NCBI GenBank assembly: GCA_964564625.1
Contig: CAZMBE010000006.1
Coordinates: 1-64,000 of the forward strand
DNA length: 64,000 nt
Reading direction: 5' to 3'
Origin: UBA2185 sp964564625
GTDB lineage: Bacteria; Desulfobacterota; Syntrophia; Syntrophales; UBA2185
A program made the translations under genes and the position numbers. Shown here one piece after another: positions 51,796 to 59,534 of this stretch (position 1 is its first letter; every line of letters starts with the position of its first letter). The notes beneath the pieces are model-generated. The model saw nothing but the letters and a program-made list of their open reading frames with translations, made no database searches and was not told where the DNA came from.

Positions 51796-52755
51796 ATGAT
51801 TATGGATTATGTAGCCGAAATCCTTCAGGGATCGCCGTTGGCAGTTTCCCGCGTCATCACTTGGCTGGAAAACGAGGATGAACGGGCCCGGGTATTAATG
51901 AAAGAGATCTATTCTCACACCGGGAATGCGTATTTGCTGGGAGTCACCGGTTCTCCCGGTACAGGGAAGAGCACCCTTACGGACGGTCTTACCTGGCAAC
52001 TGCGCAATAAAGGACTTACCGTGGGGATTGTAGCGGTTGATCCTTCAAGTCCCTTCACAGGAGGAGCCTTGTTGGGAGACCGGATAAGGATGACCCGGCA
52101 CAGTGAGGATTCAGGGGTCTTCATGCGCAGCATGGCTACCCGCGGCTATCTCGGTGGGCTTGCCCAGTTTTCGAGGGGAGCGGTCAAAGTGCTTGATGCT
52201 TCGGGGAAAGACTACGTAATCATCGAGACCGTAGGGGTAGGGCAGGACGAAGTGGACATTATGCGCGTTGCGGATACCACATGCGTCGTTCTGGTTCCCG
52301 GCCTCGGTGATGTGATTCAGAGCATGAAAGCCGGGATTATGGAAATCGCGGACATTTACGTGATCAACAAATACGATCAGCCTGGGGCGGATCAGCTGTA
52401 TTCTGAGGTTCGGTTCCGGGTTGATCAGGATGCGAGTATAAAAGACCGTAGTTGGGTGCCTCCGGTTATCCGAACTGTTGCCGTCGAGGGAAAAGGCGAG
52501 GATGATCTCATAGAAGCCATAGCGGCGCATCGAACGTATCTGGAGCAGAGCGGGAAACTTCTGGAAAAACGTCGAGAAAGGACACGTGAAGAGACCCTGC
52601 AAATGATTCACCATGAACTCTTCCGTATTATCCGCGCACGACTTGCCGAAAATAGCAGAATCGAACATATGGTAGAGAAGATCATGGACCATGAGCTGAG
52701 CCCATACAATGTTGTGGAGGAAGTAGTCGGTGAGTGGCTCCCTCCAGCAAAGTAA
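51796..52755 (+). CDS. meaB: Mutase-protecting GTPase MeaB/ArgK family
   Basis: This 319-residue G3E-type GTPase gates cofactor loading and protects the B12 mutase. It has the P-loop GVTGSPGTGKSTLTDGL, VAVDPSSPFTGGALLGDRIRM, METVG-like IIETVGVGQDEVD and the base-recognition NKYDQPGAD. The C-terminal dimerisation arm has the MVEKIMDHELSPYNVVEEVV pattern. It lies 150 nt after the B12 subunit gene with a hairpin between them. Confidence 0.95.
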   Translation: MIMDYVAEILQGSPLAVSRVITWLENEDERARVLMKEIYSHTGNAYLLGVTGSPGTGKSTLTDGLTWQLRNKGLTVGIVAVDPSSPFTGGALLGDRIRMTRHSEDSGVFMRSMATRGYLGGLAQFSRGAVKVLDASGKDYVIIETVGVGQDEVDIMRVADTTCVVLVPGLGDVIQSMKAGIMEIADIYVINKYDQPGADQLYSEVRFRVDQDASIKDRSWVPPVIRTVAVEGKGEDDLIEAIAAHRTYLEQSGKLLEKRRERTREETLQMIHHELFRIIRARLAENSRIEHMVEKIMDHELSPYNVVEEVVGEWLPPAK

Positions 52756-52990
52756 GGCAGTTAAAGGACACTCGGCCTCGCATAACTTCAGGCGTAGTAA
52801 AGTATCATTTCGTAAAAAGCTCTCCTACTAACCACAGGAAACAGACAAGTGCGTATTTCTGAGGGTTATTTGTATTTCAATTTGCTTTCGATCATGTATA
52901 GCCACAGAAAATTTGTTTCTTAAGATCTTTTGTGATATAAATTTAAAAGAACATATTGAATGAGATTATCAAGCTATCGGGAGATGATTC

Positions 52991-53485
52991 ATGAGAAAAG
53001 ATAGCCTCGTATGTTTCCGTTTGAGTAGAAACATGCGCGAATCCTTGGCCAAAGTGGCTCAAGAGGATAAACGATCTCTTTCATCAATGATCGAGATCAT
53101 TCTATCCCTTTATCTGAAAGAGAGGAAAGCGCTTAAGGGTGTCAAGAAAGAGAAACGTCAGTACCCGAGAAAAGCCGTTTCTGTCCCCGCTTTTATTAAT
53201 CAATGCAGTTCGGGGGAAACAAAGTTGCATACGGGATCAGTAACGAATATTTCCCTCGGGGGTGTACACGTATCTATTCCCCAGGATGTTGCGGATGAAA
53301 TTTTAGTCGATCCGGATAAAACTAAATTTGAAATTATTTTCACGTTGCCCAATGAGAGCAGGCCCATTCGTCTAATGTGTGAACCGAGGAGAGTGGTAGA
53401 TATCAAAGAAGCTCTTCATGTCGGTGCATCTTTTGTCGATGCCGATTTTAACAGCTATAAAGCACTTCATACCTACCTTACGTGA
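52991..53485 (+). CDS. Ribbon-helix-helix-like N-terminus fused to PilZ domain
   Basis: This 164-residue protein starts behind CGGGAG. Residues 1-45 (KDSLVCFRLSRNMRESLAKV, then DKRSLSSMIEIILSLYL) look like a ribbon-helix-helix DNA-binding unit. Residues 55-160 form a PilZ domain with the c-di-GMP signature R-x-x-x-R in RQYPRK and N-x-S-x-x-G in VTNISLGGVHV. It could be a transcription factor that responds to c-di-GMP. The next gene downstream encodes a protein of unknown function. Confidence 0.7.
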   Translation: MRKDSLVCFRLSRNMRESLAKVAQEDKRSLSSMIEIILSLYLKERKALKGVKKEKRQYPRKAVSVPAFINQCSSGETKLHTGSVTNISLGGVHVSIPQDVADEILVDPDKTKFEIIFTLPNESRPIRLMCEPRRVVDIKEALHVGASFVDADFNSYKALHTYLT

Positions 53486-53606
53486 CAGGTCAGCGCAACG
53501 CGCCTTATTTCTCCAAGACGTCAGAACCTTATATGACACAATGGTGAATATGTGCATTGTGTCATTCGTACCTACCCTTTTATAACCTCGCTATTGGAGA
53601 TACAAG

Positions 53607-54011
53607 ATGAAACAGAGAAAATCGGTAACTGGGAAGGAAAATATAGTCAATTTCAAAGGAATCATGAACCAAAAAAAGAGAAGCGACGTGTGTGCCCTGG
53701 GGTATGACGAGTTCAAATTTGCAGTTACCCAAATCCTTCTGAGTATAGTCGAGGCCATGGGGGAGAATAATAAAAAAATAGATGAATCCTTTAAAAGGTT
53801 AATTGATCATCTTAAAATGGTCAGCGATGAATTGAAATTTATAAAAAAAGTGCTTTATATGGAAAGGATATTGAACGGTGAACACAGGGACGGACCTATG
53901 ACCATTGAGCAAAAAGCATTACTGGCAGAAGCATTTGGGTTCGAGTTCAACGAATTTGTGAAGCAGGCTACACGCAAAAGAAAAAGCCCTAAAAGTAAAA
54001 AAACATCGTAA
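53607..54011 (+). CDS. Hypothetical helical protein
   Basis: This 134-residue, largely helical, highly charged protein has a basic start and a Lys/Arg/Ser-rich tail (RKRKSPKSKKTS). The centre has an amphipathic coiled-coil-like region (VEAMGENNKKIDESFKRLID). No family was recognised. It starts behind TTGGAG and lies 121 nt after the RHH-PilZ gene on the same strand, so the two could work together, which is a guess from position. Confidence 0.5.
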   Translation: MKQRKSVTGKENIVNFKGIMNQKKRSDVCALGYDEFKFAVTQILLSIVEAMGENNKKIDESFKRLIDHLKMVSDELKFIKKVLYMERILNGEHRDGPMTIEQKALLAEAFGFEFNEFVKQATRKRKSPKSKKTS

Positions 54012-54104
54012 TTGGAGACAGGTTCACTAACGAGTCTTCATCGCTATGAAGGTAGCCTCCATATGTGCCCCCTTCACGAAAGAAGGTAACTGCGGCACGA
54101 GCCT

Positions 54105-56750
54105 TTAGTTGGCCCGGGTCTGGCGATAGTACCAGTGCAATTGTCCGCGGCTGCTGTCTTCGTCAATATTCTCCTCGGCGATCATCTTTTCTCCCCGCGC
54201 AGAGGGCAATACTTCCTTGAGTTTCCATGTGTTCTCGTGGCGGCCGAATGTCCAGTATTCTTCGAAGGGTGTCACGTAGCGCTGTTCGTTCAAAATCCGC
54301 GGGCCTTTGCGCATAGCCTTTTGGGCATGTGCGCTGATACGCACAATGAATTCATCTTTTGCCGGATTGGCAAAATTTCTCACCAGGATCAGCTCTACTT
54401 TGCGAACGCAAAAGTTTCGATACTCCACGGTAATCCCGTCCATTTTCCATTGCCCGATCTGCGTGCGCAGGTTCTGTGCCACATCCTTAAAGAGGTCGCT
54501 TTCCGGCACCTGCGCCGGTTCTCCCGACTCCTGCACGAGAAAGACATTTAAAAATACCTGTCGCGCCCTCTCCAGCATTTTCGTGCGGTCCCAGATTTTG
54601 TCCGTTTGGACAAGGAAGCTCAAAAGACGGTCTATCCGTGTGGATTTTTCTCCGACACCCTTCTCAAGCCAGGGCCCCGCCGCACCCGTTATTGTCGCCG
54701 TTTCTCCGTAAATATTTTGGATAGTCTGGTCGGTAAACATCTCTGCAAAGTTCTCATCCTTCAGAATATCAGATTCTCCGGCCTGTTCGATCTCTCGGAG
54801 CAGCCAGGTATTTCCTGAACGGTGGAATGTCCAGAATTCCTGAAACCGCGCAGGGCTTTGGTCGCCTCTTAAAAATTTATTTGTATGGTCATCCACATAG
54901 TAATCCCGCGCAGAGGCGGTTATGAGTGCGGTAAATTCACGCTGGTCGGGCTTTTCCGTGTAGCGGACATTCACCAGATCCACCCGCTCGACGTGAAGGT
55001 TCTCGATCCGGTTGATCTCATGGTTACGAACCAGTCCCTGGAGCTGCGATGTGTGCTGGAGGAAGAGATCGTCTGTGAGGAGTGGCTTCATCGGTCCATA
55101 ATCACGTTTCTCCCAGCATTCCTGCAGTGTACGAAATGTGGATTCGGTAAGTCTTAGCAATTCTTTTGGCGATAATAAAGGATCCTGCGTGCTTAAGAAA
55201 TCCAGCAGCTTTTCCGTGCGGGAGCTTTTGGAGCCTACTTCCTCTGGGCTGTAAAGGAAATCCAAATTTTCGCTTTTCGAGGACCTGCGCCGTGTTGACA
55301 TAGAAGACCAGATCACAAGACCTATGCAGACAGTCCAGAAGATAATTACCCCGATTATTTCCACGGCGTCGCCGGGTGATTCGCTCTGGCCTGATCGTGA
55401 ACCTGATCTTGAACTCGATCCGGAGCTGGAACGGCTGGAACTCCCTCCCTTATTGTGTACCAGAAAATCCGCTGCGAGAAACGTATGCGGCTGATCCACA
55501 CTGACGTTGTAAACTAACTCATCCCGTTCGCTTATTGACGTTTCGAGAACCGAAGCCTTCTTCAGCGTGTCGTCACTCCACGCAAGCACGGAGTGTCCGG
55601 GACGGAGCTTCCCCGCTTCGAGGAATGTGCCGTCAGGCAGACCAAGGGGGTGGTCCCGGGTCGTGCGGAGGACGCCGCGATCCGTCTTCACCACAAAGGT
55701 ACGGGAATGTGTTGCGAAGATCTTTTTCACCCTTGCGTTCATCATGCGTTGCGCTGTATCAATTGCCTGCACGGTAGCGCCCGCGGAAAGCGTTTCGATA
55801 GGAACTTGACCCGATGAAGTTCGGATCATGGTTCCGGCGGGGAAGCAACCACCGCCACCGCCTTTATTATGGACGGCGATGCCGCCAGCGAAAAAGGTGT
55901 TCGGATGATCGGTCTGAAGATTGTATACCCGAACGCGTTCGTGAACCCTCTCGAGCGAGAGGATTCTCTGTTCAGAAAGTGCCTTGCCATCCCAGGCGAA
56001 AATGGCATCACCGGTATTGAGAGCGTCTATTGTTTTAAACGTACCCTGTCCGACATAGAAGGGATGCTCAACAGTTACTTTGAGGATTCTGCGGTCTGTC
56101 TTGAGGATTACGTATTCATCAACCTTGTGACGAATGATGTGTCTCACCTTTGTGTGCACAATACGACCATCGGTCGAGTATGCGAGTAAATCATCTCCCG
56201 GACGGACATCACTGATGAGCGTTTCCGTGCCGTCGGATTTCAATATCCCGCTGTCTGGGAGAAAACAACCCTTGTTGTGAACTACCATATTGGCAGGAAA
56301 GAACGTCCCTCCCGGGATAACCAGTAAATTATGCGCAGGCTGCTGTGCCTGAACATGTTGAATTGAGTGGATAGGAACTTCTTGGAGGCGGCCGCCTCGC
56401 ATGATGGTAACCATATCACCGACGTTAAGCAGCCTGGCGACGCGGTATTCACCGGGACCCACCATCACCGGGTGCTCTGAGGTGATTTTCACCGATTCTT
56501 CTCCGGCGGAAATCTTCAGATAATGATCGGTACTGACTTCGGTCAGCATCTGAACTTCTCCTGCCAGGATTTTTTCACGCGAAAAGCTCCAGACCTTGTC
56601 GCCCACGCGAAGCTTTTCAATTGCAACAATGCCTGTGGGAGTCATGACAGGAGTGCCTTTTGCCAGACAACCTCCGCCGCCGCGCGCAAAAACTGGGGTT
56701 GAAAAAAGAAAAACAAACAGTATTGCTCCTAATGCAACACTTTTTTTCAT
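54105..56750 (-). CDS. Exported protein with three tandem Hint (intein-like) domains, a membrane helix and Tim44-like domains
   Basis: This 881-residue protein starts at the ATG at 56750, behind GGAAGGA, with a signal peptide ending PVFA. Next come RGGGG and three Hint modules: Cys28-Asn159 (CLAKGTPVMT to VVHNKG), Cys162-Asn295 (CFLPDSGILK to AVHNKG) and Cys302-Asn433 (CFPAGTMIRT to LVHNKG). Each has an internal EHP/DHP block and a terminal His-Asn. After HNKG there is a Ser/Gly/Arg linker, a membrane helix (about 462-484), a basic stop-transfer, and two Tim44-like domains (about 515-650 and 705-850), both ending in an EFWTF/EYWTFGR strand. The residue after each HN is Lys, so normal splicing is unlikely and self-cleavage is more plausible. 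It lies downstream of lemA and DUF350 genes on the same strand. Confidence 0.8.
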   Translation of the reverse strand: MKKSVALGAILFVFLFSTPVFARGGGGCLAKGTPVMTPTGIVAIEKLRVGDKVWSFSREKILAGEVQMLTEVSTDHYLKISAGEESVKITSEHPVMVGPGEYRVARLLNVGDMVTIMRGGRLQEVPIHSIQHVQAQQPAHNLLVIPGGTFFPANMVVHNKGCFLPDSGILKSDGTETLISDVRPGDDLLAYSTDGRIVHTKVRHIIRHKVDEYVILKTDRRILKVTVEHPFYVGQGTFKTIDALNTGDAIFAWDGKALSEQRILSLERVHERVRVYNLQTDHPNTFFAGGIAVHNKGGGGGCFPAGTMIRTSSGQVPIETLSAGATVQAIDTAQRMMNARVKKIFATHSRTFVVKTDRGVLRTTRDHPLGLPDGTFLEAGKLRPGHSVLAWSDDTLKKASVLETSISERDELVYNVSVDQPHTFLAADFLVHNKGGSSSRSSSGSSSRSGSRSGQSESPGDAVEIIGVIIFWTVCIGLVIWSSMSTRRRSSKSENLDFLYSPEEVGSKSSRTEKLLDFLSTQDPLLSPKELLRLTESTFRTLQECWEKRDYGPMKPLLTDDLFLQHTSQLQGLVRNHEINRIENLHVERVDLVNVRYTEKPDQREFTALITASARDYYVDDHTNKFLRGDQSPARFQEFWTFHRSGNTWLLREIEQAGESDILKDENFAEMFTDQTIQNIYGETATITGAAGPWLEKGVGEKSTRIDRLLSFLVQTDKIWDRTKMLERARQVFLNVFLVQESGEPAQVPESDLFKDVAQNLRTQIGQWKMDGITVEYRNFCVRKVELILVRNFANPAKDEFIVRISAHAQKAMRKGPRILNEQRYVTPFEEYWTFGRHENTWKLKEVLPSARGEKMIAEENIDEDSSRGQLHWYYRQTRAN

Positions 56751-56864
56751 TGATCCTTCCATCAGTTCGCAAACCGGGTAGTGCCCCGGCCTCCAGAATA
56801 AAGCTTTGTGAGGGAGTTAATGAGTCAGGAATACCTCTTTCGATATGCTTCAAATTGGCCGGTC

Positions 56865-57134
56865 TTAATGAAGCGCCGCGATGATGCCGCCAAGCACTGC
56901 GGCGCCAATGACAATGCTCAGTCCGAGAATGCAGGCTCCCACTATCCTGCCGTAGTATTCTGCCACGGCGGCGTTACCGCGGGCGATTTCCCTTCCCTCA
57001 TCGATGTTCGGAGTCAACCTTTCCATCAGCTTCGGTACAACACTTGACGCCAGAAGGACCAGCGCCATGCCGATGAGACCACCCACCAGAGAAAAGAGCA
57101 TGGACCATCCAATATCACTCACTGTCTGTATCAT
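56865..57134 (-). CDS. DUF350 family small membrane protein
   Basis: This 89-residue protein has two hydrophobic segments (SMLFSLVGGLIGMALVLLAS and IVGACILGLSIVIGAAVLGG) separated by a polar loop with EIARGNAAVAEYYGRIVG. That loop is the recurring core of DUF350 (UPF0719). Function unknown. It sits between lemA and the Hint/Tim44-like gene on the same strand, a likely operon of envelope proteins. Confidence 0.8.
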   Translation of the reverse strand: MIQTVSDIGWSMLFSLVGGLIGMALVLLASSVVPKLMERLTPNIDEGREIARGNAAVAEYYGRIVGACILGLSIVIGAAVLGGIIAALH

Positions 57135-57196
57135 AGAACCCCCTTTCTTGTACGGGATCAGGATATACCATCACCGTAATCAACAGCATGGCTTGA

Positions 57197-57754
57197 TTAA
57201 AACTTGACTTGCGGAACCTCGCGGTCCCCGGCCGCTTCCATTTGAAAAAAAGGTTCTGCCTGAAAGGTATACATACTGGCAATTATGTTCCCGGGGAACA
57301 TTTCCACCTTGTTTTTATACCGCATGGCAGCATCGTTATAATACTGGCGGGAAAACCCGATCTTGTTCTCCGTCGCAGCCAATTCCTCCTGCAGTGCTAT
57401 GAAATTCTCATTCGCTTTCAGGTTGGGGTATGCCTCGGCCAGGGCAAAGAGAGACCGCAAAGTCCGGGTTAAAGCGTTTTCGGCCTTGGCCCGCTCTGCG
57501 ACGTTTCCCAGAGACGTTACTGCCTCCTGCCGTGCCTTGATGACCGCATCCAATGTCTGTCTCTCGTGGGCGGCGTACCCCTTAACAGATTCAATGATAT
57601 TTGGAATCAGATCATGACGCCGCTTGAGTTGCACATCAATCGAGCTCCAGGCATTTTTTACTTCATTGCGGGCGCGAACGAGGCCGTTGTAAAGGCTGAT
57701 GATAAAGATACCACACACTGCGACAATGCCCAAAAAAACTAGAATCGATACCAT
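57197..57754 (-). CDS. lemA: LemA family protein
   Basis: This 185-residue protein has an N-terminal membrane anchor (ILVFLGIVAVCGIFIISLYNGL) and a helical-bundle body. LemA signatures are RNEVKNAWSSIDVQLKRRHD, LIPNIIESVKGYAAHE, NFIALQEELAATENKIGFSR and the closing YNDAAMRYKNKVEMFPGNI. Its molecular role is unknown, and it often lies beside Tim44-like/TPM-type envelope genes, as here. It starts behind AAGGAGG and heads the lemA-DUF350-Hint/Tim44 unit. Confidence 0.93.
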   Translation of the reverse strand: MVSILVFLGIVAVCGIFIISLYNGLVRARNEVKNAWSSIDVQLKRRHDLIPNIIESVKGYAAHERQTLDAVIKARQEAVTSLGNVAERAKAENALTRTLRSLFALAEAYPNLKANENFIALQEELAATENKIGFSRQYYNDAAMRYKNKVEMFPGNIIASMYTFQAEPFFQMEAAGDREVPQVKF

Positions 57755-58307
57755 TTCTCCTCCTTTATCATACCAAGGTAATGGGATACACTATAAGGAA
57801 AACAGACATGACCGTCAAGGAAAAATGGGCATAACGCTTTGCTTTCAAAGAATAATTAACGGTGAGAAGCCAGTTTTCAATCAACGTACCTTTGATGAAT
57901 AATAATTCTTATATTTGTGAACTCCGTCGATACTTTACAGTTGACAAATTATGGTTTTCTACTATAATTATAATAACATTACGTGTTCTTATGCTATTCA
58001 TATCATCTGTTCCGGATGTATCAGGCTCCTTCTGTGATCCAGTTACGTCTTGACTGTCAAACTGTCGATACAATGTTAATAAAAGGCTTTCCTATTTTCT
58101 GGTTAAGAAGGATAGAAAGTCCGGGAGAAAGCAAAGTACGACATATACGCTACGCGGAACGTTTATAATCTCCCGCAATGTAGTAAAACAAAGGCACAAA
58201 ATTTTTGTAACAATACCCTGGGATAGTGTCGGTATTGCCAAACAAAAGCTGATGTATCAGTAACAAAGTTTGCGGATCCTTTTAAAAGAAAGAAAAGGAG
58301 GTGCATT
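57755..58307. other. Intergenic region, AT-rich
   Basis: About 550 bases between the divergent lemA and Cache genes. It presumably holds both promoters. Short open frames here lack ribosome sites and look non-coding. No repeat or RNA gene was seen. Confidence 0.5.
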
Positions 58308-58742
58308 ATGCTTAAACAGTTTAAAGAAAATGCCCAGGAATGGGTGGAAAAGGCGATAGTGTATTATAAGAATTCCGGCAAGAAAATTGCTTTAGCTGAG
58401 TATTCAAATCCCACAGGACAGTTTGTCCAAGGCGAACTGTATATTTTTGTGTTGAGCCCCAAAGGGACTATGCTCGCACACGGAGTCAATGAAAGATTTG
58501 TGGGGCAGGAGTTTGCCGATCTCAAAGACGCTGATGGAAAGCATTTCGTCAAGGAAATTCTTGAAACCGCCAACACACAAGGCAGTGGCTGGGTAACTTA
58601 CAAATGGCATCACCCAACGATAAAAGAGGTGCTCCCTAAGTACCTGTATTTTAAGAAAGTTGATGATTTGATCATTTGCAGTGGCATCTACCAGGTGGAA
58701 CCGCAAACCTATATCTCTCAACCGGTTAAGCCGGAGAGCTGA
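58308..58742 (+). CDS. Single Cache-domain protein without signal peptide
   Basis: This 144-residue protein is almost entirely one Cache-type sensor fold. A helix (AQEWVEKAIVYYKNSGKKIAL) is followed by GQFVQGELYIFVLSPKGTML, AHGVNERFVGQEFADLKDAD, GSGWVTYKWHHP and DDLIICSGIYQVE. Cache domains usually sense small ligands outside the cell in chemoreceptors and kinases. This one lacks signal peptide and membrane helices and so appears cytosolic. The start follows AAAGGAGGTG. It is monocistronic. Confidence 0.8.
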   Translation: MLKQFKENAQEWVEKAIVYYKNSGKKIALAEYSNPTGQFVQGELYIFVLSPKGTMLAHGVNERFVGQEFADLKDADGKHFVKEILETANTQGSGWVTYKWHHPTIKEVLPKYLYFKKVDDLIICSGIYQVEPQTYISQPVKPES

Positions 58743-59136
58743 TTGTCTGGCGGATGTCTGTAAATGCAACACATGAACCGCATATACTGACACTATCCCG
58801 GAAACAGTGAAAAATGATGCAATGAACACCGTCGCAAGTATGCAGTAAATTGGAAGAACTAAACCTTTGCGCGATAGTCTTCATGCCCGTCTTTTTTTGA
58901 TCAAGATAAGCTATTGTGTATTCGCCGTAGATGCCTTAATGGCGATTGTCGAGCACACCGAATCCCGTTACAAGCTCTTGTGCCGTACCGTCTCTATGAG
59001 CCGGAGGATATTTCAATCGCAGGGGATTGCAGTACGGGAAGTTGAGAGATCAAATGTTGCAGGCCTTCCCTGGTATCAATGAAAGGGCATCATTTTTTTC
59101 CTTGACAATAGAACTATCGTTCTATAATATAGCATT
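58743..59136. other. Intergenic region ending in a palindromic promoter
   Basis: About 390 bases. A frame at 58867-59082 lacks a ribosome site and is not convincing. The right end holds the promoter with a GAAC-N4-GTTC palindrome described separately. Confidence 0.45.
59102..59130 (+). promoter_or_regulatory. Promoter with embedded palindrome, possible SOS (LexA) box
   Basis: TTGACA (59102-59107) is followed by the palindrome ATAGAACTATCGTTCTAT (59108-59125), whose core GAAC-N4-GTTC has the form of the Gram-positive-type LexA box. TATAAT (59123) or TAATAT (59125, 17-nt spacing) overlaps its right arm. A repressor here would block RNA polymerase. Downstream lie two small genes and DNA polymerase IV, a classic SOS gene. 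Confidence 0.65.
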
Positions 59137-59277
59137 ATGGTAAAGAAGCGCACAGCTCAAAGAGCGGTAAGACACATAAGCAATTTTCTTTGGGGGAATC
59201 AACGAATGCCTTCCCATCGAGAAAAGTTAGATCTTCTCAATGCCCGATTGAAAGGAGAAAAAACATGCGGAGTATAG
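59137..59277 (+). CDS. Small basic ORF at the head of the dinB unit
   Basis: This 46-residue frame (MVKKRTAQRAVRHISNF to EKTCGV) begins right after the promoter, within about 10 nt of the -10 box. It would be leaderless or nearly so, because no ribosome site fits. It overlaps the next small gene by 13 nt. It is basic and helical, and no family was recognised. It may be only the leader of the transcript. Confidence 0.3.
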   Translation: MVKKRTAQRAVRHISNFLWGNQRMPSHREKLDLLNARLKGEKTCGV

Positions 59278-59498
59278 CACCACATTCATCACGGCTTATA
59301 TGGCGGCCACGAGCGGCTACCTATGGAATGTATTCTCAGCAAGGCGCAGCAATTCGTTTCCGTTATTTCGTAGAAGGCACGAATTGGGACGACGTGCTTC
59401 TTCATCGCGTAAAATGGTTTGACAAGCTGTGCATTGGTTGTATCATTTTTTCTGTTCTTTACTTTATTCCTGTACTTATCGTATCCATGTTAAAATAA
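59265..59498 (+). CDS. Small single-pass membrane protein upstream of dinB
   Basis: This 77-residue protein starts at the ATG at 59265, behind AAAGGAG. An N-terminal basic/aromatic region is followed by FRYFVEGTNWDDVLLHRVKW and a C-terminal membrane helix (LCIGCIIFSVLYFIPVLIVSML). It ends 36 nt before dinB and shares the palindromic promoter. Small membrane proteins in SOS units can act as division inhibitors or toxins, but nothing in this sequence proves that. Confidence 0.5.
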   Translation: MRSIAPHSSRLIWRPRAATYGMYSQQGAAIRFRYFVEGTNWDDVLLHRVKWFDKLCIGCIIFSVLYFIPVLIVSMLK

Positions 59499-59534
59499 CT
59501 CATCTACTATTCAGAAACCGGTACTGCCATCTTG

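Noticed and set aside
58867..59082. 71-codon plus-strand frame
   Set aside because: It begins at a TTG without a ribosome site and shows no recognisable features.
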